Shown: in pieces, positions 52,958 through 61,449 of the stretch | Layout of the letters: every line of letters starts with the position of its first letter | How positions within the stretch are numbered: the stretch's first letter is position 1 | DNA from: Thermus thermophilus | GTDB taxonomy: Bacteria > Deinococcota > Deinococci > Deinococcales > Thermaceae | Length of the DNA: 64,000 nucleotides | Reading direction: 5' to 3' | Assembly: GCF_019974155.1 (NCBI RefSeq) | Contig: NZ_AP025158.1 | Span: 1,054,001 to 1,118,000 of the forward strand | The notes under the pieces: model-generated | Told to the model about the DNA's origin: nothing | Database searches by the model: none | What the model saw: only the letters and a program-made list of their open reading frames with translations | Translations under genes and position numbers: made by a program

Positions 52958-53713
52958 GTGGGCCGGTACGGGGCCAGGTGGGAAGGGGTTTTGGGAAGCT
53001 TCCTGGAGGTGCAGCTCCTCGCCCCTCCCTGGCGGGCCCGGAGGGCCTTTGGGGCGGTGCTGCGGGAAGTGAGGCGTTTGGAAGGGGTCTTCAGCCGCCA
53101 CCGGGAAAGCGAGCTCACCCGCCTGGTGCGCCAGGGGGGCGGGAGGCCGAGCCCGGAGATGCGGGAGGTGCTGGCCCTCGCCCTCCACCTCCAGGAGGCC
53201 ACGGGCGGGGCCTTCCACCCGGCCCCCGCCCACGGCGGGGAGGCCTTCCGCTTCGTGGGCGAGGAGGTGGAGGTCCTGGCGCCCCTGGACCTGGACGGCC
53301 TGGCCAAGGGGTACATCGCCGACAAAGGGGCGGAGGCCGCCCTGAAGGCCGGGGCCAGGGCCGCCTTGGTGAACCTGGGGGGGGACCTGGCGCGAAGGGG
53401 CCCGGGGCGGGCCGAGGTGTTGGTGGAAGCCCCCACGGGCCCCGACAACGCCCCGCCCGTCCACCGCTTCCTCCTGGAGGAGGGGGGCGTGGCCACGAGC
53501 GGGGTGCGGCACAAGGGGGCCCACCTCCTGGACCCGAGGACGGGAAGGCCCGCCCTTGGCCTTCAGGCCACGGTGCTCGCCCCCTCGGCCCTCCTCGCCG
53601 ACGGCCTCGCTAAGGCCCTCTTCGTCCTTAAGGAGGAGGCTTTCCCCGTGCTTCGGGCCTTCCGCGCCCAAGGCCTCCTCCTCACTCCCGAAGGCCCCGT
53701 GGCCGGCCCCTAA
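52958..53713 (+). CDS. apbE: FAD:protein FMN transferase ApbE
   Basis: A 251-residue enzyme attaching FMN covalently to Thr/Ser in exported redox proteins. Motifs include GVFSRHRESELTRL, LDLDGLAKGYIADKGAEAA, LVNLGGDLARRG, GVATSGVRHKGAHLLDPRTG and LADGLAKALFVL. There is no obvious signal peptide at the GTG start; a leader extension in another frame does not supply one. It starts an operon with DUF2271 and PepSY genes. Confidence 0.9.
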   Translation: MGRYGARWEGVLGSFLEVQLLAPPWRARRAFGAVLREVRRLEGVFSRHRESELTRLVRQGGGRPSPEMREVLALALHLQEATGGAFHPAPAHGGEAFRFVGEEVEVLAPLDLDGLAKGYIADKGAEAALKAGARAALVNLGGDLARRGPGRAEVLVEAPTGPDNAPPVHRFLLEEGGVATSGVRHKGAHLLDPRTGRPALGLQATVLAPSALLADGLAKALFVLKEEAFPVLRAFRAQGLLLTPEGPVAGP

Positions 53714-53723
53714 GGAGGCGAAG

Positions 53724-54266
53724 ATGCTGAAGCGCTACTACAGCCGGAGGAGCTTTTTCCGCAGGGTGCTGGGCGGGGCGCTCGCCCTGGGCCTTTCTCG
53801 GGCCCAGGCGGGGAAGCCCTGGCCCCAGGGGTTCGTCCTGGAGGTCGCCTTCGCCTACGAGGGCGGGGGCTTCCGCTACCGGGCCCCCTATGTGGCGGCC
53901 TACGTGGAGGACGAGAAGGGGAACCTGGTGAGGACCCTGGCCCTCTTCCTCATGCCGGGGAAGGGGGAGCGCTGGTGGGACGCCTTGAGGCGCTACTACC
54001 TCCTGGGGGACGTGGCCGCCATGCGCACCCTCTCCGGCCCCACCCGCCCCCCGGGGCGGTACGCCGTGGCCTGGGACGGCAAGGACGAGCGGGGAAGGAC
54101 GGTGACCCAGGGCGTCTACTACGTCTGCGTGGAGTACGCCCGCGAGCACGGCCCCTACGAGCTTTTCCGGGAGAAGGTGGAGCTTTCGGACAAGCCCTTC
54201 CAGAAGGCCTACACGCTGAAGGGGGAGCTTAAGGAGGTGGTCCTTGACTACCGCAAGAAGGCCTAG
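53724..54266 (+). CDS. DUF2271 protein with Tat signal
   Basis: A 180-residue protein. A twin-arginine motif SRRSFFRRVLGGALALGL gives Tat export. The mature part carries the DUF2271 pattern (LEVAFAYEGGGFRYRAPYVA, YAVAWDGKDERGRTVTQGVY). DUF2271 proteins are known partners of ApbE and PepSY in extracytosolic flavin-based electron transfer. TAAGGAGGCGAAG precedes the ATG. Confidence 0.88.
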   Translation: MLKRYYSRRSFFRRVLGGALALGLSRAQAGKPWPQGFVLEVAFAYEGGGFRYRAPYVAAYVEDEKGNLVRTLALFLMPGKGERWWDALRRYYLLGDVAAMRTLSGPTRPPGRYAVAWDGKDERGRTVTQGVYYVCVEYAREHGPYELFREKVELSDKPFQKAYTLKGELKEVVLDYRKKA

Positions 54267-54858
54267 GTCTAAAGCGGGCGCCTGGCGGAGCCGGGCCTAC
54301 ACCCTAAGCCGCACCCTCCACCTCTACCTCTCCCTCCTCGCCTTCCTCACCCTCCTCTTCTTCGCCGTCACCGGCCTCACCCTGAACCACCCCGAGTGGT
54401 TCGGGGAGGGCGCCCCGAGGAAGCTTTCCGGGACCCTCCCCGGGGCGCCTTACCTCGAGGGGGAGGCCGTGGACTGGCTCCGCCTGGCGGAGGACCTTAG
54501 GGCCTTGGGCCTTAGGGGGCGGGTGGCGGACCACGGGGAGGCGGGGGAGGAGGTCTGGGTCTCCTTCCGCGCCCCCGGCTACGCCGCCGACGCCCAGGTG
54601 GACCCCAGGACGGGGGCCTACCGCCTGGTGGTCACGGACCACGGCCTGGTGGCCCTGCTCAACGACCTGCACAAGGGGCGGGACGCGCCCGGAGGGTGGA
54701 AGCTCTTTCTGGACCTCTCCGCCCTGTTCCTCGCCCTGGTCAGCCTCACGGGGCTTCTCCTCGGCGTCCTCCTTCCTAAAAGCCGCAGGGCGGCCCTCTT
54801 CGTCCTCGGCCTAGGGGGCCTCCTCTTCTTTGCCTTCGCCCTCTACGCCGCCCGCTAA
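54244..54858 (+). CDS. PepSY-associated membrane protein
   Basis: A 204-residue protein with an N-terminal helix (LSLLAFLTLLFFAVTGLTLN), a periplasmic PepSY-like domain (AQVDPRTGAYRLVVTDHG, ALLNDLHKGRDAPGGWKLF) and two C-terminal helices (LFLALVSLTGLLLGVLLP; FVLGLGGLLFFAFAL). The start is TTG at 54244, inside DUF2271 by 23 bases; no later start fits. It probably relays electrons across the membrane to flavinylated partners. Confidence 0.85.
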   Translation: MTTARRPRSKAGAWRSRAYTLSRTLHLYLSLLAFLTLLFFAVTGLTLNHPEWFGEGAPRKLSGTLPGAPYLEGEAVDWLRLAEDLRALGLRGRVADHGEAGEEVWVSFRAPGYAADAQVDPRTGAYRLVVTDHGLVALLNDLHKGRDAPGGWKLFLDLSALFLALVSLTGLLLGVLLPKSRRAALFVLGLGGLLFFAFALYAAR

Positions 54859-54890
54859 ATCCCCCACCGCGGCTTCCGCCGGGGGCCGGG

Positions 54891-54896
54891 TAGAAT
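54891..54896 (+). promoter_or_regulatory. -10 box (TAGAAT) for the addBA-like pair
   Basis: TAGAAT followed by 9 bases and ATG at 54906. Confidence 0.4.
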
Positions 54897-54905
54897 GGAG
54901 CCGCT

Positions 54906-57116
54906 ATGAAGCCCGGCCTCCATATCGTCCAGGGGCCGCCCGCCTCGGGGAAGACTTCTCTGGCGCTGGCATGGGCCCTGGAGGTCCTCAGGAGGCGGGG
55001 CCGCGTCTTCTGGGTGGGGCTTCCCCACCAGCGGGCCTACGTCTACCGGCTGCTTTCGCAGCAAGGGGCCTTTTTGGGCCTGGAGTTCCTCTCCTTCCAG
55101 GCCCTCTACTACCGGGTTTTGGCCGAGGCGGGGTGGCTTAAGCCCCTCCTTCCCGGGGCGGGGCGGGTGGCCTTGGTGGGGGAGGCCTTACGCCAGGCCG
55201 AGGGGGGGACCGTGGCCCCAGGGGAGGCGCGGCTCTTCGCCCGGGCCATCGCCGAGCTGAAGCGGTACGGGATCTCCCCCTTCGCCCTGCCCAAGGAGGG
55301 GGAGGCCGGACGGCTTAGGCGGGTCTACCGCCTCTACGAGCGCCTGAAGGCGGGAAGCCTAGACTACGACGACTTCCGGCACCGGGCCCTAAAAGCCCCC
55401 TTGCGCCTCTTCCCCTGGCCCGACCTCGTGGTGGTGGACGGGTTCCGGGAGGTGGGGCCTTTGGACCTCCGCTTCCTCCGGCGGCTTTCCGAGCGGGTTC
55501 CCGTCCTCCTCACCCTGGAGGTGCTCCCCGAGGGGTGCGCCCCCCACCGCGTCCTCGAGGCCCGCCCGGTCGCCCGCCGGGTCTTCCGCCTCGCCAACCC
55601 CGTGGAGGAGGCCCGCTACCTCCTCCGGGCCCTGAAGCGGGCCCTGGCGCCCAAGGCGCTCGGGGGGGAGGGGCTTGCCCCCGAGGACGTCCTCGTGGTG
55701 GCCCCGCCGGAGCGCATCGGGGGGCTCATGCTCCTTAAGGACGAGTACGGCCTTCCCCTCGAGGACGGCCGGGAGCGCGCCCTCGCGGAGACGGAGGAAG
55801 GGGAGCGGGTCCTCGCCCTCCTCAACCCCTTCCCCACGGGGCGGGACCTCCTTGCCCTGGGCTTTTCCGCTTTGGGGCGGAAGGCGCTGAGGCTCGGGCT
55901 TGCCGGGGAGGAGGCCCTAAGGGCCTTGGCGGAGCGGGAGGGTTTGGAGGCGGAATGGGAGGCCTTCCTGCGCCTGCGCACCCCGGGCCCCGACCTCGAG
56001 GCCTGGGCCGAGGCGGCCTTGGAGGCCTTGGGGGTGGAGGCCAAGGAGGTCTTCCTCTCCCGCTTCCGCATGGCCCTCCGGGTGGACCGGGGCGAGCCTT
56101 TGGCCTGGTGGCGGAGCCTCCTCCTGGACGAGGTTCTGCCCCCGGAGGTGGGCCGGGGCGTGGCCGTCCTCCCCCCCTTGAGGGCCATGGGGGTTAGGGC
56201 CCGGAGGGCCTACGTGCTGGAGTGGGTGGCGGGCCGGTACACCCTGGGGGAGCGGGAGGACTACTTCCTCCTGGAGGACCTGCGGGAGCAGGGCCTCCTG
56301 AAGGGCCTTCCCCGGCGGCTTCGCGGGCTTGACCCTTTGTTTTTGGAGGAGCTTTCCACCCGGGGGGAGGAGGTGGTCCTCCTCTACCCCGAGGCCGGGC
56401 CCGGGGGGCCTGTGGAGCCCTTGGCGGTGGGGGAGCGGCCCGAGGCCCTGCCCCCGGCGAGCCGCCTCGAGGCCCTGCCCCAGGTCCCCTTCCGCCCCGC
56501 CCACCCCACCTCGCCCGCCTCCCCGCCCCACGCGGAGGCCCTCCGCCGCTATTTGGAGTGCCCCTTTAGGGCCTATCTGGAGCGCTACCCCCTCCGGGAT
56601 GGGGAGAAGAGCCCTTGGCGCGCCCTGCCTTCCCCCGTGGACCTGGGGGCCTTGGAGGAGCTTTTCGCCGACGGACGGGTGGGGTCCTGGCTTCGCGCCC
56701 ACGGGGCCCACCTCCGGGGCCTGAGGCTTTACGTCCTCTGGCCCGGGCGGCGCTACCGGCTCCGCCTGGACGGGGTGCGGTGGGAGGGGCGGGCGGTCCA
56801 CCTCTACCGCCTCTTGGGCGAGGGGGCCGAGCCCGACCTGAGCCCCAAGCGGCGCTGGACGGAGTGGCTCGCCCTCAAGGCCCTCCTCCAGCGGGAGGAC
56901 GTGGAGGCCGTTCACCTTTGGGCCTGGCCTTGGCTGGGCAGGCCCAGACCGGTGGGGAAGGGGGTTTACCGCAAGGGAGAGGCGCTTCCCGCCCTCAAGG
57001 CGGTGGAGCCCCTTCTGGAGAAGGCCCTCCAGTCCTGGGGCGCCTTTCCCCCGAGGCCCGGGCCCCACTGCCACGCCTGCGGCCTCGCCGACCTTTGCCG
57101 GAAGGAGGAGGAGTGA
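54906..57116 (+). CDS. AddB-like helicase-nuclease subunit
   Basis: A 736-residue protein. N-terminal Walker A QGPPASGKTSLALAW and YDDFRHRAL, PDLVVVDGFREV (Walker B-like) follow the inactivated helicase fold of AddB. The C-terminus has a first Cys in RRYLECPFRAYLERYPL and a final CHACGLADLC, the iron-sulfur cysteines of AddB-type nucleases. The nuclease Asp/Lys motif is not obvious between them, so the nuclease may be degenerate. It overlaps the next gene by 4 bases (GTGA). Confidence 0.82.
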   Translation: MKPGLHIVQGPPASGKTSLALAWALEVLRRRGRVFWVGLPHQRAYVYRLLSQQGAFLGLEFLSFQALYYRVLAEAGWLKPLLPGAGRVALVGEALRQAEGGTVAPGEARLFARAIAELKRYGISPFALPKEGEAGRLRRVYRLYERLKAGSLDYDDFRHRALKAPLRLFPWPDLVVVDGFREVGPLDLRFLRRLSERVPVLLTLEVLPEGCAPHRVLEARPVARRVFRLANPVEEARYLLRALKRALAPKALGGEGLAPEDVLVVAPPERIGGLMLLKDEYGLPLEDGRERALAETEEGERVLALLNPFPTGRDLLALGFSALGRKALRLGLAGEEALRALAEREGLEAEWEAFLRLRTPGPDLEAWAEAALEALGVEAKEVFLSRFRMALRVDRGEPLAWWRSLLLDEVLPPEVGRGVAVLPPLRAMGVRARRAYVLEWVAGRYTLGEREDYFLLEDLREQGLLKGLPRRLRGLDPLFLEELSTRGEEVVLLYPEAGPGGPVEPLAVGERPEALPPASRLEALPQVPFRPAHPTSPASPPHAEALRRYLECPFRAYLERYPLRDGEKSPWRALPSPVDLGALEELFADGRVGSWLRAHGAHLRGLRLYVLWPGRRYRLRLDGVRWEGRAVHLYRLLGEGAEPDLSPKRRWTEWLALKALLQREDVEAVHLWAWPWLGRPRPVGKGVYRKGEALPALKAVEPLLEKALQSWGAFPPRPGPHCHACGLADLCRKEEE

Positions 57117-59686
57117 AGCTCTACGTGGCCTCGGCGGGCACGGGGAAGACCCATACCCTGGTGGAGGAGCTTTTGGCCCTGGTGAAGGAGGGCGTGCCCC
57201 TGCGGCGCATCGCCGCCGTCACCTTCACCCGCAAGGCGGCGGAGGAGCTTCGGGCCCGGGCGAGGAAGGGGGTGGAGGCCCTGGCCCGGGAGGAGCCGGG
57301 CTTTAGCGGGGCGGTCCGGGAGGTCCACGGGGCGGTCTTCGGCACCATCCACGGCTTCATGGCGGAGGCCTTGCGCCACGCGGCCCCCTTCCTCTCCCTG
57401 GACCCGGACTTCGCCGTGGTGGACGAGCTCCTCGCCGAGGCCCTCTTCCTGGAGGAGGCGCGAAGCCTCCTCTACCTCCTGGGGGAGGACCCGGGGCTTG
57501 AGGCCCTCCTCCGCCGCCTCTACCAGGGGCGGACCCTGGCCGAGGCGTTTAGGCCCCTGGAGGGGGCGGAGGGGCTTGTGCGCCTCTTTATGGAGGTCCT
57601 GGCCCGGTACCGCCGCCGCGCCCAAGAGGTCCTGGGCCCGGGGGACCTCGAGGCCCTCGCCCTCCGCCTCCTCCGCCACCCCAAGGCCCTTGCCCGGGTG
57701 GTGGAGCGCTTCCCCTACGTCCTCGTGGACGAGTACCAGGACACAAGCCCCCTTCAGGGCCGCTTTTTCCAGGCCCTGGAGGAGGCGGGGGCCCGGGTGG
57801 TGGCCGTGGGGGACCCGAAGCAGTCCATTTACCTCTTCCGCAACGCCCGGCTGGAGGTCTTCCGCGAGGCCCTGGGGCGGGCGGAGGAGGTCTTGGTCCT
57901 GGACAAGACCCGCCGCCACGCCCGGAGGGTGGCCGCTTTTTTGAACCGCTTCGTGGCCCTCTTCCCCGAGGGGGAGCGGGTGGCGGTGCGCCCCACCAGG
58001 GAAGCTGAGGGCCGGGTGGAGGTCCACTGGGTGGAGGGGGGGGCGGGGCTTGAGGAGCGGAGGCGGTTTGAGGCCGATCTCCTCGCCCGCCGCCTCCTCG
58101 CCCTGAAGGCGGAGGGTTACGCCTTCGGGGAGATGGCCGTCTTGGTGCGGAGCCGTGCGAGCCTTTCCCTTTTGGAGTGGGCCTTCCGCGCCCGGGGGGT
58201 GCCTTACGTCCTTCGCCGGGGGCAGAGCTTCTTCAACCGCCTCGAGGTCCGGGACCTTTACCACGCCCTGCGGCTCGCCCTCCTCGAGGGGCCCCCGGGG
58301 CCTGAGGAGCGCCGCTCCCTCCTCGCCTTTCTGCGAAGCCCCTTTGTGGGGCTCAACCTCGGGGAGGTGGAGGAGGCCCTCCTCCGGGAAGACCCGCTTC
58401 CCCACCTCCCCCAGGCGGTGCGGGACCGGGTGGCCTGGCTGAAGGGCCTCGCCGGGAAGCGGCCCCTCGAGGCCCTCAAGGCCCTGGTGCGGGACGAGGT
58501 CTTCCTTTCGCGGCTTTCCCCCCGGGCCCGGGCCAACCTGGACGCCCTCCTCCTCCTCGCGGGCCTGGAGCGTTTCCCCGACCTGGAGGCCCTCCTGGAA
58601 TGGCTCAGGCTCCGGGCCCTGGACCCGGAGGCGAGCGAGCTTCCCGAGGGTGGGGAAGGGGTAAGCCTCCTCACGGTCCACGCCGCCAAGGGGCTGGAGT
58701 GGCCGGTGGTGGCCGTCTACGACGTGGCCCGAGGGGAGCCAGGCCCGGCCTCCTCGGTCCTCGTGGGGCCTGAGGGGGAGGTGGCCGTGGCGGGGACGCG
58801 GGCCTACCGGGACCTCGCCCAAAGGCTTGCTCAGGCCCAAAGGGAGGAGGCGGTCCGCCTCCTCTACGTGGCCCTCTCCCGGGCCCGGGATGTCCTCCTC
58901 GTCACCGGAAGCCGCTCGGGCCGGGAAAGCCCCTGGGTCCAGGCCCTGGAAAGGCTCGGCCTGGGCCCGGAAAGCCAGGACCCCCTGGTGGCGCGCCACC
59001 CTGTGCCCCAGGGCTGGAGGCCGCCCCGCTCCGCGCCCGCCGCGAGGCGGGAGGGGCCTCCAGCCTCCTACGCCGAGCACCTCCTTCCCCCAAGGCCCCT
59101 CCCCCTCGTCCACTCCCCGAGCGCCCACCTGAAGGCGGAGCCCAAGCCCCTCGCCGAGGCCTTGGAGGGGGAGGCCGTTTCCGGGTTCGCCCGCGCCCTC
59201 GGTACCCTGGTTCACTACGCCCTCGCCCGGGACCTGGACCCGGAGGACGAAAGGGCCATGCGGGCCCTCCTCCACCAGGAGGTGGCCTTTCCCTTCGCCG
59301 AGGGGGAGAAGGAACGGCTTTTGGCCGAGGTCCGGGCCCTGCTTCGGCGCTACCGGGGGATGCTGGGGCGGGAGCTTCCCGCTTTGGAGGAGCGGGCGGA
59401 GGATTACCGGGAGCTTCCCCTCGTCCTCCCCCTCAAGGGCACGGTCTGGCACGGGGTGCTGGACCGGGTCTACCGGGTGGGGGACCGCTGGTACCTGGAC
59501 GACTACAAGACGGACCGGGAGGTCCGGCCCGAGGCCTACCGCCTCCAGCTCGCCCTCTACCGGCAGGCCCTCCTCGAGGCCTGGGGCGTGAGGGCCGAGG
59601 CCCGGCTCGTCTACCTGCGCGCCGGGCGGGTCCACGCCTTCGGCGAGGCGGAGCTTGAGGAGGCCTTGGCGGCCCTCCCCTCATAG
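57113..59686 (+). CDS. AddA-like UvrD-family helicase-nuclease
   Basis: An 857-residue protein processing double-strand breaks with the AddB-like partner. Helicase motifs: SAGTGKTHTLVEELL, AVTFTRKAAEELRARA, VDEYQDTSPLQ, VAVGDPKQSIYLFRNA, LLTVHAAKGLEWPVV and LLYVALSRARDVLLVTG. The C-terminal RecB-type nuclease has GTLVHYALARDLD, VLDRVYRVGDRWYLDDYKTD (catalytic Asp-Asp-Lys). Start is GTG overlapping the addB-like stop. Confidence 0.9.
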   Translation: MKLYVASAGTGKTHTLVEELLALVKEGVPLRRIAAVTFTRKAAEELRARARKGVEALAREEPGFSGAVREVHGAVFGTIHGFMAEALRHAAPFLSLDPDFAVVDELLAEALFLEEARSLLYLLGEDPGLEALLRRLYQGRTLAEAFRPLEGAEGLVRLFMEVLARYRRRAQEVLGPGDLEALALRLLRHPKALARVVERFPYVLVDEYQDTSPLQGRFFQALEEAGARVVAVGDPKQSIYLFRNARLEVFREALGRAEEVLVLDKTRRHARRVAAFLNRFVALFPEGERVAVRPTREAEGRVEVHWVEGGAGLEERRRFEADLLARRLLALKAEGYAFGEMAVLVRSRASLSLLEWAFRARGVPYVLRRGQSFFNRLEVRDLYHALRLALLEGPPGPEERRSLLAFLRSPFVGLNLGEVEEALLREDPLPHLPQAVRDRVAWLKGLAGKRPLEALKALVRDEVFLSRLSPRARANLDALLLLAGLERFPDLEALLEWLRLRALDPEASELPEGGEGVSLLTVHAAKGLEWPVVAVYDVARGEPGPASSVLVGPEGEVAVAGTRAYRDLAQRLAQAQREEAVRLLYVALSRARDVLLVTGSRSGRESPWVQALERLGLGPESQDPLVARHPVPQGWRPPRSAPAARREGPPASYAEHLLPPRPLPLVHSPSAHLKAEPKPLAEALEGEAVSGFARALGTLVHYALARDLDPEDERAMRALLHQEVAFPFAEGEKERLLAEVRALLRRYRGMLGRELPALEERAEDYRELPLVLPLKGTVWHGVLDRVYRVGDRWYLDDYKTDREVRPEAYRLQLALYRQALLEAWGVRAEARLVYLRAGRVHAFGEAELEEALAALPS

Positions 59687-59770
59687 CTCCAGGCGCTGGG
59701 CGTCGTGGCGGCCTCCCCAGAGGCGCTCCTCTCCCTCGGGGGTGATAAGAACTCCCCGTAGGTTTTTCCC
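59681..59770 (-). pseudogene. Short gene fragment overlapping the addA-like end
   Basis: The minus strand reads GKNLRGVLITPEGEERLWGG and continues for nine codons to a TGA that overlaps the addA-like stop. In-frame stops lie just upstream, so only about 29 codons remain. The codon usage is Thermus-like. It is probably the end of a gene cut off by the event that brought in the neighbouring sequence; the family is unknown. Confidence 0.4.
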
Positions 59771-59776
59771 TTATCA
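59742..59776. repeat. GTGATAAG/CTTATCAC inverted repeat
   Basis: GTGATAAG and CTTATCAC face each other over about 18 bases; a further CTTATCAG lies at 59851-59858 at the edge of the element remnant. It may mark an insertion or excision site; the sequence here is clearly lower in GC than the chromosome. Confidence 0.35.
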
Positions 59777-59854
59777 CGAGAACGTCGCGCTGGCCGTGTC
59801 CTCTTCTACGGGTGGCCTGGGAGCGCTGGGGAACAGGATCAGGAGGATTTCTTA

Positions 59855-59988
59855 TCAGGCACGCCCAGAACCCCCGTCATCTTCCGTTTTGTCCCTTCCA
59901 GACGCGGCTTTCTCCGATGCGTCTTCCTGGAACTTTCTCCAATAGCCGGTCATTTCCGGGTGGATAGACCGGCTGATAAACCGGCTGG
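59855..59988. mobile_element. Remnant of a second related element (right arm only)
   Basis: Reverse complement of this stretch matches 42797-42930 at about 90% by eye, including the tandem arm repeats (GGATAGACCGGC and TGATAAACCGGC, 59962-59985). Homology stops exactly at the base where the att core of the intact element begins. There is no tRNA sequence at this end. No integrase or replication genes follow. Confidence 0.8.
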
Positions 59989-60026
59989 AGGTAGAACCGT
60001 TCTTTCTTACGATGGACAGCAAAGCC

Positions 60027-60221
60027 CTAAAACTTTTTCGGTAAACCAGCCTGCTTCAAGACCGCGTTGGCTGTGTGGCGAGACTTTATCTTGCTGTCCA
60101 CCACGAACTTGCGGCCCGTGATGGGGCTGAACCAGATCTCGTGGTCCCCTTTGCCCTGACGCACGGGGTAGCATCCCGCCTCCCGAAGGAGGCGCTTGAC
60201 CTCTGGAGCGTAGTCGGCCAT
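60027..60221 (-). CDS. hicA: HicA-type toxin (YcfA family)
   Basis: A 64-residue double-stranded RNA-binding-fold toxin. It has VKRLLREAGCYPVRQGKGDH with the catalytic His in GDHEIWF, then SRHTANAVLKQAGL. Members are mRNA interferases. The ATG overlaps the stop of the antitoxin gene by one base. Confidence 0.85.
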   Translation of the reverse strand: MADYAPEVKRLLREAGCYPVRQGKGDHEIWFSPITGRKFVVDSKIKSRHTANAVLKQAGLPKKF

Positions 60222-60442
60222 CAGGAGAAGACTAGGGGCCGGGTAGCTTCAAGGTGAAGTTCTACCGGGAACTCCACGGCTACACCGTTCTCCTCAAGAA
60301 GCTCCGGTACCATGACCGTAAGCTTGGCCATCAGGTCCTCCAAGGTTTCGGCTTCGGTGGCGAGCCCAGGTACATCCTCACTTTCCGCCACCCAGACCGC
60401 TGCCTCCCTGTCCCAAAAAGCTCGCACCCTCAGGGTGTGCAT
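60221..60442 (-). CDS. DUF1902/HicB-like antitoxin
   Basis: A 73-residue protein: VRAFWDREAAVWVAESEDVP and GLATEAETLEDLMAKL are the DUF1902 pattern, a shortened HicB fold without a DNA-binding domain. It lies first in the pair, before the toxin. TATCCT (60450-60455) is 7 bases before the ATG. Confidence 0.85.
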   Translation of the reverse strand: MHTLRVRAFWDREAAVWVAESEDVPGLATEAETLEDLMAKLTVMVPELLEENGVAVEFPVELHLEATRPLVFS

Positions 60443-60449
60443 AGCTCTT

Positions 60450-60455
60450 AGGATA
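60450..60455 (-). promoter_or_regulatory. -10 box (TATCCT) for the HicAB-type pair
   Basis: Minus-strand TATCCT, 7 bases before the ATG at 60442. The 150 bases further right show no gene. Confidence 0.45.
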
Positions 60456-60598
60456 CACCTAGGCTTCCCTTGTTGTAGTTGAAGCCCTAAGTCTTAGCCT
60501 TGCCAGGGCCGAATTGAGGAGCTCAAGAGCCCTTACCCCCCTAAGGTCTTCCGGATCTAAGGGGCCGCGGTCTTACGGTGGGAGACGCCCTTCTCGGG

Positions 60599-61276
60599 TA
60601 GGCTTGGGGTATGGAGGTCAAGGAAGCACCCACGGAGGCCCTCATCGGTGGGGCGTGGCGGCGCTTGGAGCGGAGGTTTCCCGTGGTCTCCCCGGCCACG
60701 GGGGAGGTGCTGGCCGAGGTGGCGGACTGCGGGGAGGCGGAGGCGCGGGAGGCCTTGGAGGAGGCGGTTTTGGCCTTCCCCGCCTGGGGCCGGGCCACGG
60801 CCTACGAACGGGCCCAGGTCCTCAGGCGCTGGTACGAGGGCATCTTGGAACACAAGGAGCCCCTCGCCCGGCTCATGGCCCTGGAGATGGGGAAGCCCCT
60901 CAAGGAGGGGAGGGCCGAGGTGGCCTACGCCGCGGGGTTCGTGGAGTGGTACGCCGAGGAGGCGAAGCGGGTCTACGGGGAGACGGTCCCCTCCCAGTTT
61001 CCCCACAAGCGGATCCTGGTGCGCTACGAGCCCGTGGGGCCGGTCTACGGCATCACCCCCTGGAACTTCCCCGCGGCCATGGTGACCCGCAAGGTGGCCC
61101 CGGCCCTGGCCGCGGGGGGCGGCCTTTTCCAGAAAGCCTCGGTACCGGGCGTCTTCTGGGAGGTTCCTTTGGAGACGGAAGCGGGCCTGGGGACCGGGAA
61201 GCTGGTCTCGGTAGCGGTTAAGCTCGTCGTGAAGGGGGACCGAGGGAAAGGAGGGCCTTTTCCGTGGGCCAGTTGA
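60599..61276 (+). pseudogene. Truncated NAD(P)-aldehyde dehydrogenase (succinate-semialdehyde type)
   Basis: A TAGGCT -10 box at 60599 precedes the ATG at 60611 by 6 bases. The first ~169 codons match an aldehyde dehydrogenase (SPATGEVLAEVADC, FPAWGRATAYERAQVL, EPVGPVYGITPWNFP), about a third of the usual 480. The remaining 52 codons are unrelated and lie antisense to another broken gene. Catalytic Cys and Glu are absent, so it cannot be active. Confidence 0.85.
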
Positions 61277-61410
61277 GGCGTACCCGGTGCTGGGGACGGA
61301 GTTGGGGGAGGAACTCAAAGCTTCCTTCCCGCGCTTCCAGCAGGGTAAGAAGGACCGCCTTGGCGGCCTCCGGGGGGAGGGGCTTCCCCCAACCCACCTC
61401 CTTTCTGCTT
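61121..61410 (-). pseudogene. Remnant of a DUF4388/PATAN-like regulator gene with a frameshift
   Basis: The minus strand reads KEVGWGKPLPPEAAKAVLLT and on to FEFLPQ, resembling the PATAN (DUF4388) domain common in Thermus. After ALLSL the frame shifts by one and continues as VPLHDELNRYRDQLPGPQAR up to the junction with the dehydrogenase. No start or end is preserved. The family call is an inference from pattern only. Confidence 0.5.
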
Positions 61411-61449
61411 CCAAGGTAGGGGGAGGGTGTGAAAACCGTGTAAAAAACC

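Noticed and set aside
56615-57112. N-terminal extension of the addA-like protein by 166 codons
   Set aside because: The extension is a shadow of the addB-like gene; the natural start is GTG at 57113 just before the Walker A motif.
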